Below, piece after piece: positions 38,122-47,491 of a stretch of DNA of 64,000 nucleotides. The notes below the pieces were generated by a model that was given only the letters and a program-made list of their open reading frames with translations, made no database searches and was not told where the DNA came from. Position 1 is the stretch's first letter, and the number at the start of each line of letters is the position of its first letter. This stretch comes from Nocardioides aurantiacus. Its GTDB lineage: Bacteria > Actinomycetota > Actinomycetes > Propionibacteriales > Nocardioidaceae. Made by a program: the position numbers and the translations under genes. The stretch lies in the NCBI RefSeq assembly GCF_003752505.1, contig NZ_RKHO01000001.1, positions 1 to 64,000 on the forward strand. The letters are read 5' to 3'.

Positions 38122-40849
38122 CGGGGTGCTGACCGGTCCGGCGCAGCGCGACGAGGTCGCGCAGCTCGGCGTCCGAGAGCTCGGTGAGCGCCGCCTCGCC
38201 GCGTCCGAGCACGGCGTCGGCGAGGCTGCGCTTGCGCTGCAGCAGCTCGGCGATGCGCTCCTCGATGGTGCCCTCGGTGACCAGCCGGTGCACCTGGACC
38301 GGCCGGGTCTGGCCGATCCGGTGCGCGCGGTCGGTGGCCTGGTCCTCGACGGCGGGGTTCCACCAGCGGTCGACGTGGACGACGTGGTCCGCGCGGGTCA
38401 GGTTGAGGCCGGTGCCGCCGGCCTTCAGCGAGAGCAGGAACACCGGTGCCTGCCCGTCCTGGAAGTCGCGCACCATCCGCTCGCGGGCAGCGACGGGGGT
38501 GCCGCCGTGGAGGAACAGCGTGGGGGTGCCGGCAGCGGCGAGGTGGCGCTCGAGCAGGCGGGCCATCTCGACGTACTGGGTGAACAGCAGCACCTGCCCG
38601 CCCTCGGCCAGGATCGTGGCCAGCAGCTCGTCGAGCAGCTCGAGCTTGCGGGAGCGCCCGCGCAGCCGCCCGCCGGGCTGGCGGAGGTAGTGGGCGGGGT
38701 GGTTGCAGATCTGCTTCAGCCCGGTCAGCAGCGCCAGCACCAGCCCGCGGCGGGTGTCCTCGTCGGCCTCCTCGATGCGGCGCATCGACTCGCGCACGAG
38801 CGTCTCGTAGAGCACGACCTGCTCGCGAGTCAGCCCGACGACGTGGTCGGTCTCGGTCTTGGCGGGCAGCTCCGGCGCGATGCCGGGGTCGGTCTTGCGG
38901 CGGCGCAGCAGGAACGGCTCGACCAGCTGCGCGAACCGGCGCGCCACCGACGGGTCGACGCCGCTCTCGATGGGGGCGGCCCACACCTTGCGGAAGGCGT
39001 TGCGCGAGCCCAGGAGGCCGGGCGTGGCCCAGTCGAGGATCGCCCACAGCTCGGTCAGGTCGTTCTCGACCGGGGTGCCGGTGAGCGCGACGCGGCAGCG
39101 CGAGCGCAGCGTGCGGAGGTTCTTGGCGGTGGTCGAGCGGGCGTTCTTGATGTGCTGCGCCTCGTCGGCGACCACGAGGTCCCAGGACACCGCGGCCAGG
39201 TCGCCGCCGGACTCGGCGGTGGTGTCGGCGCGCATCGTGCCGTACGTCGTGAGCACGAACCCCTCGCCGAGGTCGGCCAGCGAGCGGGAGCTGCCGTGGA
39301 AGCGGCGTACGTCGACCCCGGGGGCGAAGCGGCGGACCTCGGTCTCCCAGTTGCCCATCAGGCTGGCCGGGCAGACCACCAGCGTCGGCCCGACGAGCAG
39401 CCCGCGCGCGCGGCGATGCAGGTGGAGCGCGATCAGCGTGACGGTCTTGCCCAGGCCCATGTCGTCGGCCAGGCACGCGCCCAGCCCGGCGCCGGTCAGC
39501 TCGGCCAGCCAGGTGACGCCGTGACGCTGGTAGTCGCGCAGCGTGGCCTGCAGCCCCGGCGGGTCGGGCAGCGGGGAGACGGTCGCGGCGTCGACGATGC
39601 GCCTCCGGACCTGCTCGAGCGTGGCGCCGGGGTGCACCTGCATCGCTCCGCCGTCGAGGTAGAGCGTGCCGGTCAGGGCGGCCTGCAGCGCGGCCGCCGG
39701 GGCGATCACCCGGTCGGCCTGGTCGAGCCCGGCCTTGACCCGCTTGCGGGCGCGGCGGGCGACCCGGGGGTCGATGACGACCCAGTTGTCGCGCAGCCGG
39801 ATCACCGGGGTGGTGGCCTCGGCGAGCGCCACCATCTCCTCGTCGCTGAGCTGCTGCCCGGCCATCGCGAGCCGCCAGTCGAAGCCGAACAGCGAGTCGG
39901 GGCTGAACAGGCCCTCGTGGAGCGGTCCCTCGCGCGGGCCGGAGACCTCGACCCGGCCCTGCGGGACCAGCTCGCCGCGCAGCCCGCGCGGCCAGAAGAC
40001 GTCGACGCCGACCGCGTCGAGCGCCTCGAGGCCGTGGTCGAGCAGCCCGGTCAGCTCCTCGGCGTCGAGCACCATCTGCTCGGGCACCCGCTCGCGCAGC
40101 AGCCGGCCGAGCGGCTCCCAGGCCTCGGCGGCCTCGCCCAGGGCCACGCTGGCCGAGAGCCGCGCCCGGGCCGAGAAGCCGTGCGTCTCGGGCGCCTCGT
40201 GCCAGAGGCGGGCGACGTCGACGAAGACGGTCTCGTCGTCGAGGTCGTGGGCCTGGGGCACGACCACGACCCCGCCGCCGGCCAGCACCTCCTCGGGCGC
40301 CTCGACGCGCAGCGCGATGCGGACCCGGTCGGGCAGGCCGTCGGGCTCGGGCTCGGGCTCGACCGGCGCCTCCCGGGCGGCGAGCCGCTCGGACCAGTGC
40401 ACCCGTCGGGTGGTGCCGGTGGTGTCCTCGGCCGGCGGGAGGGCGGTGCCCGGCGGCTTGACCATGGTGTCGGCCACGGCGTCGAGCAGCTCGCGGATCA
40501 GCTGCTCGGCGTCGTCGACGGTGGTGCCGGCGTGGGCGCGGGAGCCGGCCAGCGCCCGGACCCGGTCGTCGTCGTCGGGCTGGAGGGGGCCGATGCGCCA
40601 CGCGTCGCCGGCCTCGGTGCGGCGTACGCGACCGGCGGCGACCAGTCGCATCGCCAGCAGGGTCGCGCCGCTCAGCAGACCGACCGAGGGGTGGGCGTCC
40701 TCGACGCGGACGGCGCGGGTGAGCACCGGGATGGCGCCCTTGAGCGGCATCCGGACGGTGCGTCGCGGCCCGGAGAACTCGACCTCGCTCAGCCGCGCCG
40801 GCTGCTGCGGCACCCAGGTCGCCTGACCCTGCAACGGCACGAAGCTCAC
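38114..40849 (-). CDS. SNF2-family DNA helicase/translocase
   Basis: The 911-residue protein is a bacterial SNF2 ATPase that tracks along double-stranded DNA. An N-terminal region of about 430 residues precedes the motor: motif I CLADDMGLGKTVTLIAL, motif II DLVVADEAQHIKNARSTT (DEAQ type), SRCRVALTGTPVENDLTELW, then motif V/VI LSLKAGGTGLNLTRADHVVH and WWNPAVEDQATDRAHRIGQT. Length and order match HepA/RapA-like bacterial SNF2 proteins with an SNF2-associated domain. The GTG start is 6 nt after TAGGTT. It forms an operon with the SWIM gene. No restriction or defence genes are adjacent. Confidence 0.92.
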   Translation of the reverse strand: MSFVPLQGQATWVPQQPARLSEVEFSGPRRTVRMPLKGAIPVLTRAVRVEDAHPSVGLLSGATLLAMRLVAAGRVRRTEAGDAWRIGPLQPDDDDRVRALAGSRAHAGTTVDDAEQLIRELLDAVADTMVKPPGTALPPAEDTTGTTRRVHWSERLAAREAPVEPEPEPDGLPDRVRIALRVEAPEEVLAGGGVVVVPQAHDLDDETVFVDVARLWHEAPETHGFSARARLSASVALGEAAEAWEPLGRLLRERVPEQMVLDAEELTGLLDHGLEALDAVGVDVFWPRGLRGELVPQGRVEVSGPREGPLHEGLFSPDSLFGFDWRLAMAGQQLSDEEMVALAEATTPVIRLRDNWVVIDPRVARRARKRVKAGLDQADRVIAPAAALQAALTGTLYLDGGAMQVHPGATLEQVRRRIVDAATVSPLPDPPGLQATLRDYQRHGVTWLAELTGAGLGACLADDMGLGKTVTLIALHLHRRARGLLVGPTLVVCPASLMGNWETEVRRFAPGVDVRRFHGSSRSLADLGEGFVLTTYGTMRADTTAESGGDLAAVSWDLVVADEAQHIKNARSTTAKNLRTLRSRCRVALTGTPVENDLTELWAILDWATPGLLGSRNAFRKVWAAPIESGVDPSVARRFAQLVEPFLLRRRKTDPGIAPELPAKTETDHVVGLTREQVVLYETLVRESMRRIEEADEDTRRGLVLALLTGLKQICNHPAHYLRQPGGRLRGRSRKLELLDELLATILAEGGQVLLFTQYVEMARLLERHLAAAGTPTLFLHGGTPVAARERMVRDFQDGQAPVFLLSLKAGGTGLNLTRADHVVHVDRWWNPAVEDQATDRAHRIGQTRPVQVHRLVTEGTIEERIAELLQRKRSLADAVLGRGEAALTELSDAELRDLVALRRTGQHPDA

Positions 40850-40855
40850 CGGAGG

Positions 40856-40861
40856 AACCTA
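40856..40861 (-). promoter_or_regulatory. TAGGTT -10 of leaderless SNF2 helicase mRNA
   Basis: On the minus strand TAGGTT ends 6 nt before the GTG at 40849. Confidence 0.6.
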
Positions 40862-40908
40862 GCCCGGCTCATCGACAGCCCCCGGGACCTGCGACCCCCC
40901 GTGAGGGG

Positions 40909-40968
40909 TAGTCCGAGACGTTTGGCACGCGCCAAGGGCGCAAGAGGGGTGCCGAACGTCTCGGACTA
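40909..40968. repeat. Family B inverted repeat, copy 2
   Basis: TAGTCCGAGACGTTTGGCAC at 40909-40928 pairs with 40949-40968 over 20 bp with a single G-U. The 20-nt loop contains a small GCGCC...GGCGC hairpin. It lies 15 bp after the malic enzyme stop and may serve as its terminator. Confidence 0.8.
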
Positions 40969-40982
40969 TCGCCCGGGCCCGG

Positions 40983-42377
<1,395 letters not shown>

Positions 42378-42526
42378 GGGTCGCATCCTGCCCGCCGGGG
42401 GTGGTTACCCGCGAGTCGTGAGGTGCGTCACGCCGAGAACACTACGAACACAAGGGTCCCGGTGGGCTCGACCGGCGGGCTAGAGAGGCGGGCACGAGAG
42501 GCGGGGCTCCCGACCGGTGGGTCCGG

Positions 42527-44326
42527 TCAGGCCGGGGTGGAGCGCACGCCGAGGTCGCCGGTCTGCACGGCCCACAGCTGGGCGTAGGCGCCACCGGCGG
42601 CGACCAGCTCGTCGTGGGTGCCGGACTCGGCGATCCGGCCGGCGTCGAGCACCCAGATCCGGTCGGCGTGCCGCACGGTGGAGAGACGGTGGGCCACCAC
42701 CAGGGCGGTCCGCTCGGCGGTGACCAGGCCCAGCGAGCGCTGGATCGCGGCCTCGGTCTCGTTGTCGACCGCCGAGGTCGCCTCGTCGAGCACGAGCACG
42801 GCGGGGTCGCGCAGCAGGGCGCGGGCCAGGGCGAGCCGCTGCCGCTGGCCCCCCGAGAGCGTCACGCCGCGCTCGCCGACCGGGGTGTCGTACCCCTGCG
42901 GCATCGCCTCGACGAAGGCCGAGGCCTCCGCCGCGCGGGCCGCCCGCTCGACCTCCTCGCGGGTGGCTTCGGGCCGGCCGTAGGCGATGTTGTCGGCGAC
43001 CGTGCCCGAGAAGAGGTAGACGTCCTGGGAGACGTAGCCCATCGCGCCGCGCACCGTGGCCCACTCCAGGTCGCGGGCGTCGACGTCGTCGAGCAGCACC
43101 GTGCCGGCGCGCGGGTCCTCGAAGCGCAGCACCAGCCGCAGCAGCGTCGACTTGCCCGACCCGGTCGGCCCGACCACGGCGTGGGTCTCGCCCGCGGGGA
43201 CGACGAGGTCGAGGTCGTGGATGACGTCGGGGCCGTCGGCGTACCCCGCCCGTACGCCGCGGAGCTCGATGCGCCCGGCGGGCTCGGCCAGCAGCACCTC
43301 GCCCGGCTGGACCGTCACCGGCACCGCCAGCAGGCCGAGGATGCGACCGGCCGACGCGCGTCCGCGCTGGTAGAGGTCGAGCACCTCGGCGACCGCGGTC
43401 AGCGGCCACAGCAGCCGCTGGGTCATGAACACCAGCACGGAGTAGAGGCCGACCTCGAGCGTGCCGTCGAGCACCTGGAAGCCGCCGATGAGCAGGGTGC
43501 AGGTGAAGCCGACGAGGATCGCGATCCGGACCAGCGGCACGAACGCCGCGGAGCTGCGGATCGCCGCCTCGTTGGCCTCGCGGTAGGCCAGCGAGGCCGA
43601 CGCCACCCGGTCGCGCTCGCGGCCCTCCGCGGTGAACGCCTTGATGGTGGTGATGCCGCCGAGGTTGGCCGACAGCGTCCCCGAGAGGTCGGCGACGGTC
43701 TCGCGCACCCGGGCGTAGAGCGGGTCGAGGCGACGCTGGAAGACCAGGCTGCCGGCCACGATGACCGGGATGGGGGCGAAGGCCAGCACCAGCAGGGTGG
43801 GCGAGGCGGCCGCGAAGACGAGGCCGACCAGGACCACGTTGAGCACGGTCTGCAGGATCGCCGCGGCACCGACGTCGAGGAAGCGCTCGAGCTGGTTGAC
43901 GTCGTCGTTGAGGGTGGCCAGCGTCGTCCCGGCCGGGCGGGTCTCGTGCCAGGCGACGTCGAGCTGCTGCACGTGGGCGTAGGCCTCGACGCGCAGGTCG
44001 TGCTCGATGGTCTGGGCGAGCCGGCGCCAGGTCAGGGCGGCGAGGTACTCGCTGACCGACTCCACGACCCACACCAGGGCGTTGACGACCGCCAGCCAGA
44101 CCAGCTGCTCGTAGCGCGAGTCCGCGCCGACGACGTCCGCCACGAAGGAGCGGTCGCCGCGCACGACCACGTCGACGGCGGCGCCGATGAGCAGCTCGGG
44201 CACCACGTCGGCGACCTTGTTGACCGTCGAGAGGACGACCGCGGCGACCAGGCGGGCGCGGTAGCCGGCGTACCTCCGGGAGAGCTCGCGCAGCGGGGAG
44301 GCGGGGACGGGAGCGGCAGCGGACAC
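42527..44326 (-). CDS. ABC exporter half-transporter (permease-ATPase fusion)
   Basis: The 599-residue protein joins an exporter-type transmembrane domain of about six helices (residues about 20-315, e.g. LVAAVVLSTVNKVADVVPEL, AFVPLVRIAILVGFTCTLLI) to an ATPase with Walker A VVGPTGSGKSTLLRL, Q-loop YVSQDVYLFSGT, signature VTLSGGQRQRLALARAL and Walker B VLVLDEATSAVD. It should work as a homodimer or with an unlinked partner in the inner membrane; lipids or drugs are the usual cargo. Two GTG codons adjoin; the second lies 6 nt after TAACCT and is chosen. Confidence 0.92.
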   Translation of the reverse strand: MSAAAPVPASPLRELSRRYAGYRARLVAAVVLSTVNKVADVVPELLIGAAVDVVVRGDRSFVADVVGADSRYEQLVWLAVVNALVWVVESVSEYLAALTWRRLAQTIEHDLRVEAYAHVQQLDVAWHETRPAGTTLATLNDDVNQLERFLDVGAAAILQTVLNVVLVGLVFAAASPTLLVLAFAPIPVIVAGSLVFQRRLDPLYARVRETVADLSGTLSANLGGITTIKAFTAEGRERDRVASASLAYREANEAAIRSSAAFVPLVRIAILVGFTCTLLIGGFQVLDGTLEVGLYSVLVFMTQRLLWPLTAVAEVLDLYQRGRASAGRILGLLAVPVTVQPGEVLLAEPAGRIELRGVRAGYADGPDVIHDLDLVVPAGETHAVVGPTGSGKSTLLRLVLRFEDPRAGTVLLDDVDARDLEWATVRGAMGYVSQDVYLFSGTVADNIAYGRPEATREEVERAARAAEASAFVEAMPQGYDTPVGERGVTLSGGQRQRLALARALLRDPAVLVLDEATSAVDNETEAAIQRSLGLVTAERTALVVAHRLSTVRHADRIWVLDAGRIAESGTHDELVAAGGAYAQLWAVQTGDLGVRSTPA

Positions 44327-44332
44327 CACGCC

Positions 44333-44338
44333 AGGTTA
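44333..44338 (-). promoter_or_regulatory. TAACCT -10 of leaderless ABC exporter mRNA
   Basis: On the minus strand TAACCT ends 6 nt before the GTG at 44326, favouring that start over the GTG at 44329. Confidence 0.55.
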
Positions 44339-44345
44339 GGTGGCC

Positions 44346-45074
44346 CTAAGTCGTGGTGGCACGACGGGCGCGGGCGTGCAGCGCGCCGACCAGCGTCACG
44401 AGCAGCACCAGCGCGGCCTCGACGAGCAGGCCCGGCGCCAGGCCCAGGCCGCCGTCCCAGCGCAGCAGCGCAGCGCCGGCGGCCGCGCCGAGCAGGATCA
44501 GCACGACGGCGGCCAGTCGCCGGCCGGTGCCACCGCCCTTGCCGCTGCCCAGCACCGAGTCGGCCGCGAGGCCGGTCAGGGTCGAGGTGACCACGACGGT
44601 CGTGACGTCCTTGACGGCCACGAACCGCGCGGTCGCGGCCTGCACGCCCATCGCCCCGCCCAGCACCCCGGTCACGGTCAGCAGCGCCGGCTCGCCCGGG
44701 TCGGGCAGCACCAGCAGCAGCACCGCCAGGGCGAGCACCAGCAGGCCGACGAGCGCCAGCAGGAGCGTCGTACGGCCGGTCCAGGCGTGCTCGGCGCCCC
44801 TGAGCACCCTCCCGCCCAGTGCCGCGCCGAGCACGAACCCGCCCAGCGCCACGACGGGGCCGACCACCGGCAGCCCGTTGCCGCCGACCAGCGCCATGCC
44901 GAGGATGACGACGTTGCCGGTCATGTTGCCGGTGAAGACCCGGTCGAGGCCGAGGTAGCCCACGGCGTCGACCAGGCCGGTGCCGAAGGTGAGGACGAGC
45001 ATCAGCACGAGGTGCATCCGGTCGTCCTCGACGCGGGCGAGCAGCGGTCGGCGTGAGGTCACCCGGCTGATCAT
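44346..45074 (-). CDS. DUF1275 (YoaK-like) membrane protein
   Basis: The protein has about 242 residues and six or seven hydrophobic segments. It shows the DUF1275 pattern LVLTFGTGLVDAVGYLGLDR, FTGNMTGNVVILGMAL, GGAMGVQAATARFVAVKDVT and TVVVTSTLTGLAADSV. The family is predicted to be integral membrane transporters but has no assigned substrate. The ATG at 45074 is chosen just before the first conserved segment; longer frames run into the divergent exporter promoter. It is divergent from the MFS exporter at 45140 and precedes the ABC exporter on its own strand. Confidence 0.8.
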   Translation of the reverse strand: MISRVTSRRPLLARVEDDRMHLVLMLVLTFGTGLVDAVGYLGLDRVFTGNMTGNVVILGMALVGGNGLPVVGPVVALGGFVLGAALGGRVLRGAEHAWTGRTTLLLALVGLLVLALAVLLLVLPDPGEPALLTVTGVLGGAMGVQAATARFVAVKDVTTVVVTSTLTGLAADSVLGSGKGGGTGRRLAAVVLILLGAAAGAALLRWDGGLGLAPGLLVEAALVLLVTLVGALHARARRATTT

Positions 45075-45127
45075 GACGGTGACCCAGACCACCAGGAAAC
45101 CGGTGCGACACAGGTGCCGTGCGCAAC

Positions 45128-45133
45128 TAACCT
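45128..45133 (+). promoter_or_regulatory. TAACCT -10 of leaderless MFS exporter mRNA
   Basis: TAACCT ends 6 nt before the GTG at 45140. Confidence 0.6.
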
Positions 45134-45139
45134 GGTGCG

Positions 45140-46747
45140 GTGAGCCAGGACCTCGAGACACCCCCGCAGCCCACCGGCCCGACCGGCCCCTCCGGCCCCT
45201 CCGGCACCGACAAGCTCGACCGGGACGTGCTGATGGTGGCCGGGGTTGTCGTGCTCGGCGCGATCATGTCGATCCTGGACATCACCGTCGTCTCGGTCGC
45301 GCTGCGCACCTTCCAGGAGGAGTTCGACGCCACCGCGGCGCAGGTCGCCTGGACGATGACGGGCTACACCCTCGCCCTGGCCAGCGTCATCCCGCTGACC
45401 GGCTGGGCCGCCGACCGCTTCGGCACCAAGCGGCTCTACCTGCTCGCGGTCACGCTGTTCACCGCCGGCTCGGTGCTCTGCGCGGCGGCGAACACGCTCG
45501 AGACGCTGGTCGCCTTCCGGGTGCTCCAGGGCCTCGGCGGCGGCATGCTGATGCCGCTCGGCATGACCATCCTGACCCGCGCGGCGGGCCCCGAGCGGAT
45601 CGGTCGCGTGATGGCCGTGCTCGGCGTACCGATGCTGCTCGGCCCCATCTTCGGCCCCATCCTCGGCGGCTGGATGATCGACGCGTTCTCGTGGCACTGG
45701 ATCTTCCTGATCAACCTGCCGATCGGCGCCGCCGCCCTGGCGTACGCCTGGATCGTGCTGCCCCGCGACGCCGTCGAGCCCTCGGAGTCCTTCGACTTCG
45801 TCGGGATGCTGCTGCTCTCGCCCGGCCTGGCCGCGTTCCTGTACGGCGTCTCCTCGATCCCCGAGACCGGCACCTTCTTCTCCGCCCGGGTGCTGGTGTG
45901 GACCCTCCTCGGCCTGGCCCTGATCGCGGCGTTCGTGCCGTGGGCGCTGCGCGAGGCCAACGTGCACCCGCTGATCGAGCTGCGGCTGCTGCAGAACAAG
46001 AACATGACCGTCGCCGTGCTGGCGATGATGCTGTTCGCGATCGCGTTCTTCGGGGCCAGCCTGCTCTTCCCGCTCTACTTCCAGCAGGTCCGCGGCGAGT
46101 CGGCGCTCAGCTCCGGGCTGCTGCTCGCTCCCCAGGGCATCGGCGCGATGATCACGATGCCGATCGCCGGCATGCTGGCCGACAGGATCGGGCCCGGCAA
46201 GATCGTGCTCGTCGGCATCGCCGTGATCACCGCCGGCATGGGCATGTTCGCGATGTTCGTCGGCGAGGGCTCGGGCTACGTCGCCCTGATCGTCGCGCTG
46301 TTCGTGATGGGTCTCGGCATGGGCGGCACGATGATGCCGATCATGACCGCCGCGCTCGCGACGCTGTCGCCGCGCAACGTCGCCCGTGGCTCGACCTTCC
46401 TCAACATCACCCAGCAGGTCGCCGCCTCGATTGGGACGGCGCTGTTCTCGGTGCTGCTGACCAACGGCTTCAAGGACAGCCCGACCGTCGCGCTCGGCAC
46501 AGCCGTGCAGGCGCTGCAGGACTCCCCGCAGCGGCTCGCCGCCTTCCTGGAGCAGCAGGGCCTGGACCCCTCCGACCTCGCCGGCCTCCAGGGCCGCGTG
46601 GTCGCGGAGATGGCCGACACCTTCGGCTTCGTCTTCTGGGTCGCCACCGGCCTGGTCGCGCTCTGCCTCGTCCCGGCGGCGTTCCTGCCGCGGCGCAAGG
46701 TCGAGCACCCCGCCGGCGAGCAGGCCCCGGTCCTCGTCGGTCACTGA
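45140..46747 (+). CDS. MFS drug exporter, DHA2 (14-TM) family
   Basis: The 535-residue protein matches the DHA2/EmrB group of proton-driven exporters: LMVAGVVVLGAIMSILDITV as helix 1 with the LDITVV motif, VAWTMTGYTLALASVIPLTG, WAADRFGTKRLYLL as motif A, and RVLQGLGGGMLMPLGMTIL. About 14 hydrophobic helices span residues 30-515. A Pro/Gly-rich N-terminal tail precedes them. It should expel lipophilic compounds across the inner membrane; the actual substrates are unknown. No TetR or MarR regulator is adjacent. Two family A repeat units follow the stop. Confidence 0.92.
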   Translation: MSQDLETPPQPTGPTGPSGPSGTDKLDRDVLMVAGVVVLGAIMSILDITVVSVALRTFQEEFDATAAQVAWTMTGYTLALASVIPLTGWAADRFGTKRLYLLAVTLFTAGSVLCAAANTLETLVAFRVLQGLGGGMLMPLGMTILTRAAGPERIGRVMAVLGVPMLLGPIFGPILGGWMIDAFSWHWIFLINLPIGAAALAYAWIVLPRDAVEPSESFDFVGMLLLSPGLAAFLYGVSSIPETGTFFSARVLVWTLLGLALIAAFVPWALREANVHPLIELRLLQNKNMTVAVLAMMLFAIAFFGASLLFPLYFQQVRGESALSSGLLLAPQGIGAMITMPIAGMLADRIGPGKIVLVGIAVITAGMGMFAMFVGEGSGYVALIVALFVMGLGMGGTMMPIMTAALATLSPRNVARGSTFLNITQQVAASIGTALFSVLLTNGFKDSPTVALGTAVQALQDSPQRLAAFLEQQGLDPSDLAGLQGRVVAEMADTFGFVFWVATGLVALCLVPAAFLPRRKVEHPAGEQAPVLVGH

Positions 46748-46776
46748 GGCGCCGCCGCCCGTCCTCGGCAGGGGGG

Positions 46777-46880
46777 CGTCATACGTGCTGGTCGTCGGGG
46801 CGACGGGGTCGTATGACGTCGCGTGCTCGGGCCCGGGACGTCATACGTGCTGGTCGTCGGGGCCACCGGGTCGTATGACG
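46777..46880. repeat. Family A palindromic units, two copies
   Basis: Units at 46777-46818 and 46839-46880 are each 42 bp, opening CGTCATACGTGCTGGTCG and closing CGTATGACG, separated by a spacer containing GGGCCCGGGA. They match the units at 4862-5040 in length, arms, core and spacer type. The rest of the gap to 47032 shows no gene. Confidence 0.8.
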
Positions 46881-47032
46881 TCCGGGGGCTCGCGGGTTGA
46901 CGAGGGGGGCGTACGCCGGCCCCCGCTCCCTCGACGTGCGGATGTCGCTGTCGAGCCCGGGGGGAGTCCGAGCGGGCCCGGGCGCCACAGGTGCCTGTCG
47001 AGCACCGTCGACCGGGCTGCACCCGGCAACGC

Positions 47033-47491
47033 TCAGCGAGTCGACCGCCCGTAGGCACGCAACCCGAGCGCGAGGGCGAGGCCCCACACCAGGAACAGCG
47101 GGTCCCAGAGCAGGGCGTGACCGATCATCGCCGCTCGGTCGTAGCCGTCCTCCGGGACGACGACACCGGTGAGCACGAGCCCGCCGACCACGGTGTTGAG
47201 CCCGCCCCAGAGCACCAGCACGGCGGCCCCCAGCCAGCACAGGGACCGCCAGCCTCGACCGAGTCCGCCGCCCCGGGCGAGGAGGACGGGCACCAGGGCA
47301 CCGCCGAGCTTCACCGCGGCGACCACGAGCAGCAGCCACCGGGCGTCGCGGAACTGCTCGACGATGCGCTCGCCGAGGGTCTCCAGCAGCGCGTCGCCGC
47401 CGAGGCCCCAGTAGGCGCTGACCGCGGCGTGCACCGTCCCCGCCACGGCCGCGACCAGGAGCCCCACGGGCACCGGCCGCGGACCGGTCAC
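47033..47491 (-). CDS. DUF3995 membrane protein
   Basis: The 152-residue protein has four hydrophobic helices (PVGLLVAAVAGTVHAAVSAY, WLLLVVAAVKLGGALVPVLL, LCWLGAAVLVLWGGLNTVV, ALLWDPLFLVWGLALALGL). With YWGLGGDALLETLGER between helices 1 and 2 it fits the DUF3995 family of small actinobacterial membrane proteins with unknown function. Its GTG start overlaps the RecQ stop by 4 nt, so it is translationally coupled to a helicase gene with no obvious functional link. Confidence 0.75.
   Translation of the reverse strand: MTGPRPVPVGLLVAAVAGTVHAAVSAYWGLGGDALLETLGERIVEQFRDARWLLLVVAAVKLGGALVPVLLARGGGLGRGWRSLCWLGAAVLVLWGGLNTVVGGLVLTGVVVPEDGYDRAAMIGHALLWDPLFLVWGLALALGLRAYGRSTR

Noticed and set aside
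37405-40849. SNF2-SWIM pair as part of a phage-defence island
   Set aside because: The neighbours are a TetR regulator, a malic enzyme and transporters; no nuclease, methylase or other defence gene is adjacent, and the only mobile element is 30 kb away.
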